A stretch of DNA of 64,000 nt from Streptomyces sp. MMBL 11-1 (GTDB lineage: Bacteria > Actinomycetota > Actinomycetes > Streptomycetales > Streptomycetaceae): positions 7,195,001-7,259,000 of the forward strand of contig NZ_CP117709.1 of the NCBI RefSeq assembly GCF_028622875.1, in the 5' to 3' direction. Of this stretch, positions 25,310 through 33,512 are shown in pieces. Both the position numbers and the translations under genes were made by a program. Each line of letters starts with the position of its first letter. The first letter of the stretch is position 1. The notes below the pieces were generated by a model that made no database searches, was not told the origin of the DNA, and saw only the letters and a program-made list of their open reading frames with translations.

Positions 25310-26338
25310 ATGGGAGCAGCGGTGGAGCTGGACGCGGGCGGACGGGCCGTGAGGCTGTCCAACCCGGACAAGGTGTACTTCCCCGAGAAGGGCTACACCA
25401 AGAGGGACGTGGCCGAGTACTTCCTGGCGGTGGGGCCGGGGATCACCCGGGCCCTGAACAACCGGCCGACCACGCTCCAACGCTTCGTGGACGGGGTGGA
25501 GGGCGAATTCTTCTACCAGAAGCGGGCCCCGAAGAACCTTCCCGAGTGGATCCCCACCGCCCACATCGCCTTCCCGAGCGGCCGTTCCGCCGACGAGATC
25601 TGCCCGACCGAACTCGCCGCCGTCATCTGGGCCGCCAACCTCGGCACCCTCACCTTCCACCCCTGGCCCGTCCGTGGCGGGGACACCGACCACCCGGACG
25701 AACTCCGCATCGACCTGGACCCGCAGCCCGGCACCGACTACGCCGACGCCGTCACCGCCGCCCACGAAATGCGCTCCGTCCTGGAGGACCACGGCGTACG
25801 CGGCTGGCCCAAGACCTCCGGAGGCCGGGGCATCCACATCTTCGTGCCCATCGAGCCCGTCCGGACCTTCACCGAGGTGCGCCGCGCGGCCATCGCCGCC
25901 GGGCGCGAGCTGGAGCGGCGGATGCCCGAGCGGGTGACGACCGCCTGGTGGAAGGAGGAGCGCGGCGAGCGCATCTTCGTCGACTACAACCAGACCGCCC
26001 GCGACCGCACCATCGCCTCCGCCTACTCCGTACGCCCCTTCCCGCACGCCCCGGTCTCCGCGCCGCTGCGGTGGGAGGAGATCGACGACGCCGAACCGCG
26101 CGACTTCGACATCGTCACGCTCCCGGCGCGCTACGCCGAACTCGGCGACGTCCACGCCGACATGGACCAGGAGGCGTTCCGGCTCGACGCCCTGCTGGAG
26201 CTGGCCGACCGGGACGGGAAGGAGCGCGGGCTCGGTGACATGCCCTATCCGCCGGAGTATCCGAAGATGCCCGGCGAGCCCAAGCGCGTCCAGCCCAGCC
26301 GCGCCCGCCACGACGACGATGACGGCGAGATGGCGTGA
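25310..26338 (+). CDS. LigD-type primase-polymerase (NHEJ polymerase)
   Basis: A 342-aa archaeo-eukaryotic primase-like polymerase domain of LigD. The signature opening RLSNPDKVYFPEKGYTKRDVAEYFL, the catalytic DELRIDLDPQPGTDY (Asp-x-Asp metal site near residue 128), the SGGRGIHIFVPI nucleotide-binding loop (~165) and the third acidic residue in FVDYNQTARDRTIASAYSVRP are all present. It fills and adds nucleotides at double-strand breaks with Ku and a ligase. CTACGGT lies 6-12 nt before the ATG, compatible with a leaderless transcript. A GTG 9 nt upstream is an alternative start. No Ku gene lies in the window. Confidence 0.92.
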   Translation: MGAAVELDAGGRAVRLSNPDKVYFPEKGYTKRDVAEYFLAVGPGITRALNNRPTTLQRFVDGVEGEFFYQKRAPKNLPEWIPTAHIAFPSGRSADEICPTELAAVIWAANLGTLTFHPWPVRGGDTDHPDELRIDLDPQPGTDYADAVTAAHEMRSVLEDHGVRGWPKTSGGRGIHIFVPIEPVRTFTEVRRAAIAAGRELERRMPERVTTAWWKEERGERIFVDYNQTARDRTIASAYSVRPFPHAPVSAPLRWEEIDDAEPRDFDIVTLPARYAELGDVHADMDQEAFRLDALLELADRDGKERGLGDMPYPPEYPKMPGEPKRVQPSRARHDDDDGEMA

Positions 26339-27399
26339 GCGGGAGCGGCGAGCACGGCGCGCACGGTCGGACCCCGACTCTCCGCGAGCGCTGGGAGGCG
26401 TACAAGAACGGCCCGTTCCTCCCCGCGACCGTCCTCGTCCTGATCGTCGCCGCCGCGGCCGGCCTCTTCGCCGGCTCCTACACGTACGCGATGGCCGACC
26501 CGACCCCGCACCGCATCCCCGCCGCCCTGGTCACCCGGCCGGAGGCGGCGCGCGGCGAGACGTTCGTCGCGGGCATGGAGAAGGCCCTGGACGCCTCCCT
26601 CGAACTGCGCGAGTATCCCGACGTCGCCGACGCCCGCCGCGCCCTGAACGAGCAGAAGGTCTTCGCCATCGTGCGCGCGTCGGACGGGGGAGTGGCGCTC
26701 GACGTGGCCGGAGCCTCCGGCGCGTCCGTGGCCGAACTGCTCGGCAGGGCGGGTCTGGAGGTGGGGGAGGCCACCGGCGTCGAGGTCACGGTCCGTGACA
26801 TCAAGCCGCTCCAGCGGGGCGACCCGCGCGGACTCGCCCTGTTCTACATCTCGCTGGCCGCCGTGATCATGGGCTTCCTCGGCGCGATCCAGCTCAGCGT
26901 GCACGCCCACGGCCTCAATCCGGCCGAGCGGATCGCCTTCACCGTCGCCTACGCCCTGCTCGGGGGGTTCGCCATCGCGGCGGCGGTGGACTGGTGGCTC
27001 GGGGCGGTGAACCTGCCGTTCGTCCAGTCCTGGCTGATCCTGGCGTTCACGATGTTCACCTCCGGCATGGTCTTCACCATGTTCAACACGTTGATGGGCC
27101 GCTGGGCGATGATCCCCACCTGGGGCGTCATGGTGCTGCTCGGCAACCCGTCATCCGGCGGCGCGGTGTCCTGGCCGCTGCTGCCCTCGGCGCTCGGGCA
27201 CATCGGCCGCTGGCTGCCGCCGGGAGCCTCCGTCAACGCCCAGCACACCGCCGTGTACTACCAGGGCCACCAGTTCGTCTTCCCGTACCTGGTCCTCGCC
27301 GGCTGGGCGCTGGTCTCCTGCACGGTGTTCTGGGTGTGGCGCCACCGGCACCCCGGTGGCCGCGCCCGCACGCCGGAGCATGCGGACGCGGCCACCTGA
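26335..27399 (+). CDS. multi-span membrane protein, YhgE/Pip or ABC-2-like
   Basis: A 354-aa protein with a cytoplasmic start, a first span at ~30-52 (LPATVLVLIVAAAAGLFAGSYTY), an extracytoplasmic domain of ~110 residues (PAALVTRPEAARGETFVAGMEKALDASLELREYPD) and about five further spans from ~168. The layout matches YhgE/Pip-DUF3533-like proteins related to ABC-2 permeases. No ATPase gene adjoins it. GTG overlaps the polymerase stop (GTGA), so it is translationally coupled to an NHEJ gene; whether this is functional or just compact packing is unclear. Confidence 0.75.
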   Translation: MSGSGEHGAHGRTPTLRERWEAYKNGPFLPATVLVLIVAAAAGLFAGSYTYAMADPTPHRIPAALVTRPEAARGETFVAGMEKALDASLELREYPDVADARRALNEQKVFAIVRASDGGVALDVAGASGASVAELLGRAGLEVGEATGVEVTVRDIKPLQRGDPRGLALFYISLAAVIMGFLGAIQLSVHAHGLNPAERIAFTVAYALLGGFAIAAAVDWWLGAVNLPFVQSWLILAFTMFTSGMVFTMFNTLMGRWAMIPTWGVMVLLGNPSSGGAVSWPLLPSALGHIGRWLPPGASVNAQHTAVYYQGHQFVFPYLVLAGWALVSCTVFWVWRHRHPGGRARTPEHADAAT

Positions 27400-27413
27400 G
27401 CGGGCCCCGCGGT

Positions 27414-29648
27414 CTACAGCTCCTTGATCCGGATGTCGCGGTACGAGATGACGTCGGTGACGCCGTGCACCTGGAGCCCGATGTAACCGGAGGCGAACCG
27501 CCGGCCGTCGGTGCCCGGGTCGTCGCCCCGCGGCGGCTCGAAGAGCTGGCCCCGGGTGTTGTCGAACTCGTTGATCAGGACACCGTTGCGGTAGATCTCG
27601 TAGTGCTGGTCCACCACCTTGATCTCGTAGTCGTTCCAGGTTCCCTTCGGTGTGACCCCGGCGCCGCCGAGCCCCACCCGGTCGAAGCCGTACACCGAAC
27701 CGGTCTTGTACATGTCGCCGTCCGGCCGGTCGTTGATCTGGATCTCATGGCCGTACTTGATGGCGACCCACTCCGGACGTGACTCCTCCGGGTGGTCGTG
27801 GACCTTCGGGAAGCGGACGAAGACCCCGCCGTTGGCGTTGCCCGAGCCCGGGGCGTCGTCCCGCCACTGGAGCTTGAGCGAGTAGTCGCCGTAGGCCCGG
27901 TTCGGCAGCCACAGCATGCCCATCCCGTCCACCGTGGTGGAGCTGGTGATGGAGCCCTCCTCCTCGTTCAGCTCGAACTTGCCGCCGCCCACGTGGCTCC
28001 ATTTGGCGAGCGAGGCCGCCGTGCCGTCGAAGAGCTTGGTGTAGCCCTCGACCTGGCCCGGCTTCCCGATGCCCGACTCCTTGGCGGCCTGGTAGATCGC
28101 CCGGCGCTCACGCCGGTCGATGACGCCGTCGGTCCTCAACTTGTCGAGCACCGTCGTCACGTGCTTGAGGAACAGCGCGTGCGAGGACCAGTCCTTCTCG
28201 TCCTCGATCAGTTCGTTGATCGTGCAGCGGTTACGGGTGATCCGGTTCGGGACGCCCGTGTCGACCGTGCCGACGAAGACGGTGTGCCGCTCGTCGAACT
28301 CCGCGCAGTTCGGCGCGGGAACCCCACCGCCCTGGGCGATGGTGAACGACACCTTCTTCGCCTCGGAGGTGTTGCCCGCCTTGTCCGTCGCCCGGTGGGC
28401 GATGGAGTGGTAGCCGACCCGGTCGACGATCACCGGAGCGGTGTACGCCAGATAGGGACCGCCGTCGAGGGAGTACTCGACCTTGTCCACGCCCGAGTCG
28501 TCATCGGTCGCCGAGACGGCGGCCTTGGCGCTGGTGATGAACGCCCCGTCGCTGTTCTTGTCGCCCTCCACCTTCACCGAGGTCTCCGGAGCCGTCCGGT
28601 CCTGGGACGGCGGCTCGACCACGGTGAAGTCGACGGCCTTCCCGTCCGCCACGTTGCCCGACCGGTCGGTGGCCCGGTAGCGGACCTGGTGCTCGCCGAG
28701 CTCGTGGACCATCACCGGTGCGGTGTACGGCTGCCAGGCGCCGTCCGCGCCGAGCGCGTACTCGATGGTGTTGACGCCGGACCCGGTGTCGGACGCGGTC
28801 ACGGTGACCGTGGCCATCCCCAGGTACGCGCCCGCGTCGTCCTTCTCGCCCGAGACGGTCGCCGAGGTCTCCGGCGGCGTCGTGTCGTCGGTCGGCGGCG
28901 CGGCGACCGCGAAGTCGACGGACTTCTCCGCCGCCACATTGCCCGCCTTGTCGGTGGCCCGGTAGCGGACCGTGTGGTCGCCGACCTCGTTCACCACGAC
29001 GGGCGTGGTGTAGGGCTGCCACGCGCCGTCCGCCCCGAGGGCGAACTCGACGGTGTCGACGCCGGAGCCCGTGTCGGTGGCCTCGACGGCGACGGTGGCC
29101 TGGCCGATGTAGGCGCCGTCGCCGTTCTGGTCGCCGTCGACCTTCGCCGAGGTCGCGGGGGCCTCGGTGTCCTCGCCGCTGCCCTCGGTGACGGTCAGGA
29201 TGCCCTGCATCATGCCGTGGCCCGGGATCGTGCAGTGGTAGAAGTACCGGCCGGGCGACAGCGTGACCTCCACGCTGTGCTTGCCGCCCTCGGCGTCGCC
29301 GGGGTTGGCCAGGATGTTCAGCTGGACGTCGTTGTTGAACTCCGGGTCCGACACGCCGAACGTCAGCGTGTGCGGCATGCTCGTCGTGTTCCCGGTGGCC
29401 GTGCTGTTCTCGAAGACGATGGTCGCCCGGCCGGCCACCGCCGTCTTCGGCGCGGACAGGTAGCGGTCGATCGGGTCGCCCGCGGTCCAGGTCAGCACCT
29501 GGTCGGCGGCAGCGGCGGGAGCGTCGTCCCCCTTGCCGTACGCGGCCGTCGAGGTCAGGCCGAGGACCATCAGGAGGGAGGCCAGCAGGGCCACCCAGAA
29601 GCTCGGCGGACGGTGCCGCCCGCGTGTCAGGAGCGAGTGGTGTCTCAC
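27414..29648 (-). CDS. secreted cupredoxin, OmpL47 repeats and DUF1080 sugar hydrolase
   Basis: A 744-aa exported multidomain protein. Signal sequence ~1-38. A plastocyanin/azurin-like domain at ~45-150 has type-1 copper ligands visible as PHTLTF (His) and FYHCTIPGHGMMQG (Cys, His, Met). Three ~90-residue OmpL47/bacterial-Ig-like repeats follow, each with PPETSATVSG...GSGVDTVEFALGADGAWQPYT...RYRATDKAGN. After a Cys-bearing linker, residues ~560-744 are a DUF1080/3-keto-disaccharide hydrolase jelly roll (GYTKLFDGTAASLAKWSHVGGG... EWVAIKYGHEIQINDRPDGD... GYIGLQVHG). GTG 29648 overlaps the upstream ThuA-dehydrogenase stop by 4 nt, so both are made together. Likely an extracellular sugar-oxidation partner. 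Confidence 0.88.
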   Translation of the reverse strand: MRHHSLLTRGRHRPPSFWVALLASLLMVLGLTSTAAYGKGDDAPAAAADQVLTWTAGDPIDRYLSAPKTAVAGRATIVFENSTATGNTTSMPHTLTFGVSDPEFNNDVQLNILANPGDAEGGKHSVEVTLSPGRYFYHCTIPGHGMMQGILTVTEGSGEDTEAPATSAKVDGDQNGDGAYIGQATVAVEATDTGSGVDTVEFALGADGAWQPYTTPVVVNEVGDHTVRYRATDKAGNVAAEKSVDFAVAAPPTDDTTPPETSATVSGEKDDAGAYLGMATVTVTASDTGSGVNTIEYALGADGAWQPYTAPVMVHELGEHQVRYRATDRSGNVADGKAVDFTVVEPPSQDRTAPETSVKVEGDKNSDGAFITSAKAAVSATDDDSGVDKVEYSLDGGPYLAYTAPVIVDRVGYHSIAHRATDKAGNTSEAKKVSFTIAQGGGVPAPNCAEFDERHTVFVGTVDTGVPNRITRNRCTINELIEDEKDWSSHALFLKHVTTVLDKLRTDGVIDRRERRAIYQAAKESGIGKPGQVEGYTKLFDGTAASLAKWSHVGGGKFELNEEEGSITSSTTVDGMGMLWLPNRAYGDYSLKLQWRDDAPGSGNANGGVFVRFPKVHDHPEESRPEWVAIKYGHEIQINDRPDGDMYKTGSVYGFDRVGLGGAGVTPKGTWNDYEIKVVDQHYEIYRNGVLINEFDNTRGQLFEPPRGDDPGTDGRRFASGYIGLQVHGVTDVISYRDIRIKEL

Positions 29649-32149
29649 TTCGCCGCCGCCTTTCCGACGAGATCCTTGGCGGCCGGGGTCGCGGCGCCGC
29701 CCTTGTACGTCACGCGCCACAGCGCCGACTTGGAGTCGGAGGTGAAGAAGCCTCGCCCGTAGTCCAGGACGTACAGCGAACCGTCCGGCGCGAACTTCCA
29801 GTCCATCAGGTTGCGGATGCCGTCCGCCCCGACCGGGATGATCTTCTTCAACGACTCGGCGTGCGTGGGCAGTCCGCCCTTGCCGACCGTCTTCGGGTCG
29901 GTGAGCACCGCGTGCCGGGGCTGGGTGGCGTCGTAGAAGTCGCCGACGAACCACTTGCCGTCCCAGTAGGCGGGCCACTTGGCGGTGGACTCGCTCTGCG
30001 CGTCGTAGCGGTAGACCGGGCCGTTCATCGTGGCCTGCCCGCCGCCCTTGAGCCAGGGGAGCAGTTCCGTGCCCTCCTCCGTCTTGTAGCTCGGTACGCC
30101 GTTCTCGTCGCGCGGGTAGTCGACCCCGCCGCCCTGCGGGGAGTACCAGATCGTGTTCGGGGTCACCGGCGGCAGCTTGACCAGGCCGTCGTTGTGCGGC
30201 GACTCGTTCTTCGGGGCGTCGCAGTCGTACCAGCCCAGCGGCTTGGTCGGGTCGGGCAGATTACGGTCCCGGTAGGGCTGGTTGTTGCCCATGCAGTACG
30301 GCCAGCCGTGGTTGCCCGCCTTGGTGATCGCGGCGAACGTGTCGTACTTCGCCGGACCCCAGGTGGTGGACGGGGAACCCGCGTCGGGGCCGACCCAGCC
30401 CGCGTACAGCGTGTCCGTCGAGGTGTCGATCGAGATCCGGGCGGGGTTGCGCACGCCCATCACGTAGATCTCGCCACGGGTCTTCCCGCCGCCCTCGTCC
30501 GGCTCCTTGCCGGTGAAGAGGTTGCCTTCGGGCAGGGTGTACGTGCCGTCGTCCTCCGGGTGGATCCGCAGGATCTTCCCGTTGAGGTTGTTGGTGTTGC
30601 CCGCGGTGCGCCGCGCGTCGGCGAAGGCGACGCCCTTGTAGTTCGGCTGCGGGTTGTTGCCGGAGTAACCGTCGCTGAATCCGGAGGAGTTGTTGTCACC
30701 GGTCGCGATGTACAGGTTGTCCTGCGAGTCCCAGGCCATGCCGCCGCCCGCGTGGCAGCAGCTGTTGATCTGCACCGGCCAGCCGAGCAGCACCTTCTCC
30801 GAGGCCAGGTCCAGCTTGTTGGTCGCGGAGTCGAAGGTGAACCGGGAGACCTGCCGGGTCGCCATGCGCTTGTCGCGGTCGATCTTCGCGTGCGGGGTGT
30901 AGTGCAGGTACACCCATCCGTTGGAGGCGAAGTCCGGGTCCAGCTCGATACCGAGCAGCCCCTCCTCGACCTTGACCAGTTCGTCGCCGCCGCCCTTGTT
31001 GCCGAAGACGTCCAGCGCGCCCGCAAGGGTGACCTTCTTGGTCTTCGGGTCGTAGACGTGGATCTCGCCCTTGCCCTTGCCGATGTCCGGGTCGTTCCAG
31101 TCGATGACGACGGGGGCGGAGCTGTCGGCCCCGCCGCGCCCGATGTAGAGGACCCGCCCGTCCGGCGCGGTCACCAGACCGTGCGGTTCACCGATCTGGT
31201 CGTTCTGGCCCGGCTGGTTGGGCTGGGTCAGACGCTCGGCGGTGTAGTTGGAGGTGATGGTCGCCTTGCAGTCGGCCTGCGAGGTCCGGTTCGTCCAGGC
31301 GAGGGCGCCGCGCAGATGGTCGCGGAAGTCGGTCTCCGCGAAGCTGTTGACCGTACCGCCCATGGCCGTGTAGAAGGACCGGCCGCCGTCGTAGTCGCGG
31401 CACCAGGAGACCGGGTGGTCCCAGCCGTTGGCGCTCGCGCCCGGCTTGTACGTCGTCTCCCGTACGCGCGCCACGGTGTGCACGTCACCCGACGGGTTCT
31501 TCGTCCAGTTCAGCCACTTGTCCGGGCGCTTCCACTCCAGCGGCAGATTCTTGGTGGCCGGGTGGATCCGGTCCCCGATCTCGACGGTCGCCCGCTGCGT
31601 GGAAGCCGGGCTGTTCGCCGCGGGGCGGGCGCCGACCAGCCCGGTGAACCAGTCCGAGTACGGCTCCGTGCGCGCCGCGTCATGGATGCCGAGGAAGCCG
31701 CCGCCCGCCTCCATGTAGGCCTCCAGGCCCGCTTCCTGCTCCGGGTCGAGGACGTCGCCCCCGCCGGTCAGGAAGACGACGGCATGGAAGGAGCCGAGCC
31801 GCTTGCCGTTGGTGAAGACCCTGGGGTCGGCGGTGGCCACGGTGGCGAACCGCCCGGCCTCCGGGCCGCTCAGCCCGATCTTCTCGATCGCCGCGATGCC
31901 GGCGTCCGTGTACGGCGCCTCGTCGCCGGCCGAGGCGTGGAAGACCAGCACCTTGACCTGCTTGGCGGAACCGGGCGGAGTCGGCAAGGACAACGTTGTC
32001 GCCATCTTCTCGACCAGGGCCCGGTCCGGCGACGGATCCGCGCTGGCCGGGCCGCCGCCGCCCAGCATGGACACGGTCAGTGCGCCGGCCGCCACGGCCG
32101 CCGCGAGGCCGCGTCGTGATCTGGACCGGTGATGTGATGCGCGCTGCAT
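29645..32149 (-). CDS. secreted ThuA-domain and PQQ-type sugar dehydrogenase
   Basis: An 834-aa protein. Signal sequence ~1-38 (RSRSRRGLAAAVAAGALTVSMLGGGGPASA). A ThuA domain lies at ~45-270 (VKVLVFHASAGDEAPYTDAGIAAIEKIG... LEAYMEAGGGFLGIHDAA), of the trehalose/3-keto-sugar family. A soluble glucose/sorbosone-dehydrogenase beta-propeller follows at ~300-830 (EPHGLVTAPDGRVLYIGRGG... CCHAGGGMAWDSQDNLYIATGDN... KILRIHPEDDG... GWPYCMG). The propeller family uses PQQ and oxidises aldose sugars. ATG 32149 is preferred over GTG 32161, whose ribosome binding site is too close. First gene of a two-gene operon; divergent from a laccase. Confidence 0.88.
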   Translation of the reverse strand: MQRASHHRSRSRRGLAAAVAAGALTVSMLGGGGPASADPSPDRALVEKMATTLSLPTPPGSAKQVKVLVFHASAGDEAPYTDAGIAAIEKIGLSGPEAGRFATVATADPRVFTNGKRLGSFHAVVFLTGGGDVLDPEQEAGLEAYMEAGGGFLGIHDAARTEPYSDWFTGLVGARPAANSPASTQRATVEIGDRIHPATKNLPLEWKRPDKWLNWTKNPSGDVHTVARVRETTYKPGASANGWDHPVSWCRDYDGGRSFYTAMGGTVNSFAETDFRDHLRGALAWTNRTSQADCKATITSNYTAERLTQPNQPGQNDQIGEPHGLVTAPDGRVLYIGRGGADSSAPVVIDWNDPDIGKGKGEIHVYDPKTKKVTLAGALDVFGNKGGGDELVKVEEGLLGIELDPDFASNGWVYLHYTPHAKIDRDKRMATRQVSRFTFDSATNKLDLASEKVLLGWPVQINSCCHAGGGMAWDSQDNLYIATGDNNSSGFSDGYSGNNPQPNYKGVAFADARRTAGNTNNLNGKILRIHPEDDGTYTLPEGNLFTGKEPDEGGGKTRGEIYVMGVRNPARISIDTSTDTLYAGWVGPDAGSPSTTWGPAKYDTFAAITKAGNHGWPYCMGNNQPYRDRNLPDPTKPLGWYDCDAPKNESPHNDGLVKLPPVTPNTIWYSPQGGGVDYPRDENGVPSYKTEEGTELLPWLKGGGQATMNGPVYRYDAQSESTAKWPAYWDGKWFVGDFYDATQPRHAVLTDPKTVGKGGLPTHAESLKKIIPVGADGIRNLMDWKFAPDGSLYVLDYGRGFFTSDSKSALWRVTYKGGAATPAAKDLVGKAAAK

Positions 32150-32243
32150 GTGGTCACCCACCCCTCTGGGTCACTGCACCTCTCGGTGACTGTGGCTTGC
32201 TCACTCTTCGTCGGTACCTCTTGATTCACTGTGACAGCGCACG

Positions 32244-32272
32244 AAGCTAGACCTCTTTTCGCGGTAGGCCAA
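32244..32272 (-). promoter_or_regulatory. promoter of the ThuA-dehydrogenase operon
   Basis: On the minus strand TTGGCC (32272-32267) and TAGCTT (32249-32244) are separated by exactly 17 nt. The predicted 5' leader is about 88 nt and carries imperfect direct repeats (CAGTCACCGAGAGGTG, CAGTGACCCAGAGGGG) just before the start codon. Confidence 0.65.
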
Positions 32273-32419
32273 TAGGTATGGCAGCAATCGTGTGAACTTT
32301 GTCCTGGGTGTGGATAAACGAGGGTGCCCCGGCTACGGTGTGGCCCGTTCCGGAATCCCGTGAGCGCCGTTCCGTTCCTGCGGCATCGCCAGTTCTCTTC
32401 TCGCAGTAGGGAGTTCGAC

Positions 32420-33469
32420 ATGGACCGAAGGACCTTCAGCCGGCGGATGCTGGTCGGGGGCGCAGCCGCGGCCGCGACCGGGGTGACATCGTTGTCGCTC
32501 GGGGCGGTGGAGGCGCGCTCGGCCGAGAACCCGCCGCGTACGGCCCCGGCCGGCGGAGTGGTGCGCCGACTCAGGATGTACGCCGAGAAGTTGCCGAACG
32601 GCGAGCTGGGTTACGGCTTCGAGAAGGGCAAGGCCTCGATCCCCGGCCCCCTCATCGAGCTGAACGAGGGCGACACGGTCCACATCGAGTTCGAGAACCT
32701 CACCGATGTCGACGCCAGCCTCCACGTCCACGGCGTCGACTACGACATCGCCAACGACGGCACCCGGATGAACAGGAGTCACGTCGAGCCCGGCGGCACC
32801 CGGACGTACACCTGGCGCACCCACGCCCCGGGCCTCCGCAAGGACGGCACCTACGAGCCGGGCAGCGCGGGCTACTGGCACTACCACGACCACGTCGTCG
32901 GCACGGATCACGGCACCGGCGGCATCCGCAAGGGGCTGTACGGGCCGGTCGTCGTGCGCCGCAAGGGCGACATCCTGCCCGACCAGACCTGCACGGTCGT
33001 CTTCAACGACATGATGATCAACAACAAGACGGCCCACAACAGCGTCAACTTCGAGGCCACGGTGGGTGACCGGCTCGAATTCGTGATGATCACGCACGGC
33101 GAGTACTACCACACCTTCCATATCCACGGTCACCGCTGGGCGGACAACCGGACCGGCATCCTCACCGGCCCCGACGACCCGAGCCGGGTCATCGACAACA
33201 AGATCTGTGGCCCCGCGGACTCCTTCGGCCTCCAGATCATCGCGGGCGAACGCGTGGGCGCGGGCGCGTGGATGTACCACTGCCACGTCCAGAGTCACTC
33301 CGACATGGGGATGGCGGGGCTGCTGCTGATCAAGAAACCCGACGGCACGATCCCGGGCTACGAGCCCCACCATGCGGCGGGCGGCGCGGAGAAGAAGGCC
33401 GAGGAGAAGAGCGGCACGAAGAGCGCCGAGGAGAAGGCCGGGACGGGCGCGGGGGAGCACCGGCACTGA
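32420..33469 (+). CDS. two-domain (SLAC-type) laccase
   Basis: A 349-aa secreted multicopper oxidase of the small two-domain class, active as a trimer. Tat signal [21 protein letters not shown]. Copper motifs are complete: SLHVHGVDY (~103-111) and [13 protein letters not shown] in domain 1; [11 protein letters not shown] and [14 protein letters not shown] (type-1 Cys with adjacent His pair) in domain 2. It oxidises phenols and other donors with reduction of O2 to water. Residues after ~325 are a charged Lys/Glu-rich tail. From memory it matches S. coelicolor SLAC. It is divergent from the ThuA/cupredoxin operon, suggesting shared redox function. Confidence 0.95.
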   Translation: MDRRTFSRRMLVGGAAAAATGVTSLSLGAVEARSAENPPRTAPAGGVVRRLRMYAEKLPNGELGYGFEKGKASIPGPLIELNEGDTVHIEFENLTDVDASLHVHGVDYDIANDGTRMNRSHVEPGGTRTYTWRTHAPGLRKDGTYEPGSAGYWHYHDHVVGTDHGTGGIRKGLYGPVVVRRKGDILPDQTCTVVFNDMMINNKTAHNSVNFEATVGDRLEFVMITHGEYYHTFHIHGHRWADNRTGILTGPDDPSRVIDNKICGPADSFGLQIIAGERVGAGAWMYHCHVQSHSDMGMAGLLLIKKPDGTIPGYEPHHAAGGAEKKAEEKSGTKSAEEKAGTGAGEHRH

Positions 33470-33486
33470 CCCCGCCCGTCCGTGCG

Positions 33487-33510
33487 GGGCCCGCGCCGAG
33501 GGGCGGGCCC
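33487..33510. terminator. bidirectional terminator hairpin
   Basis: GGGCCCG (33487-33493) pairs with CGGGCCC (33504-33510) over a 10-nt loop, between the convergent laccase and SNF2 helicase genes. Confidence 0.6.
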
Positions 33511-33512
33511 GG

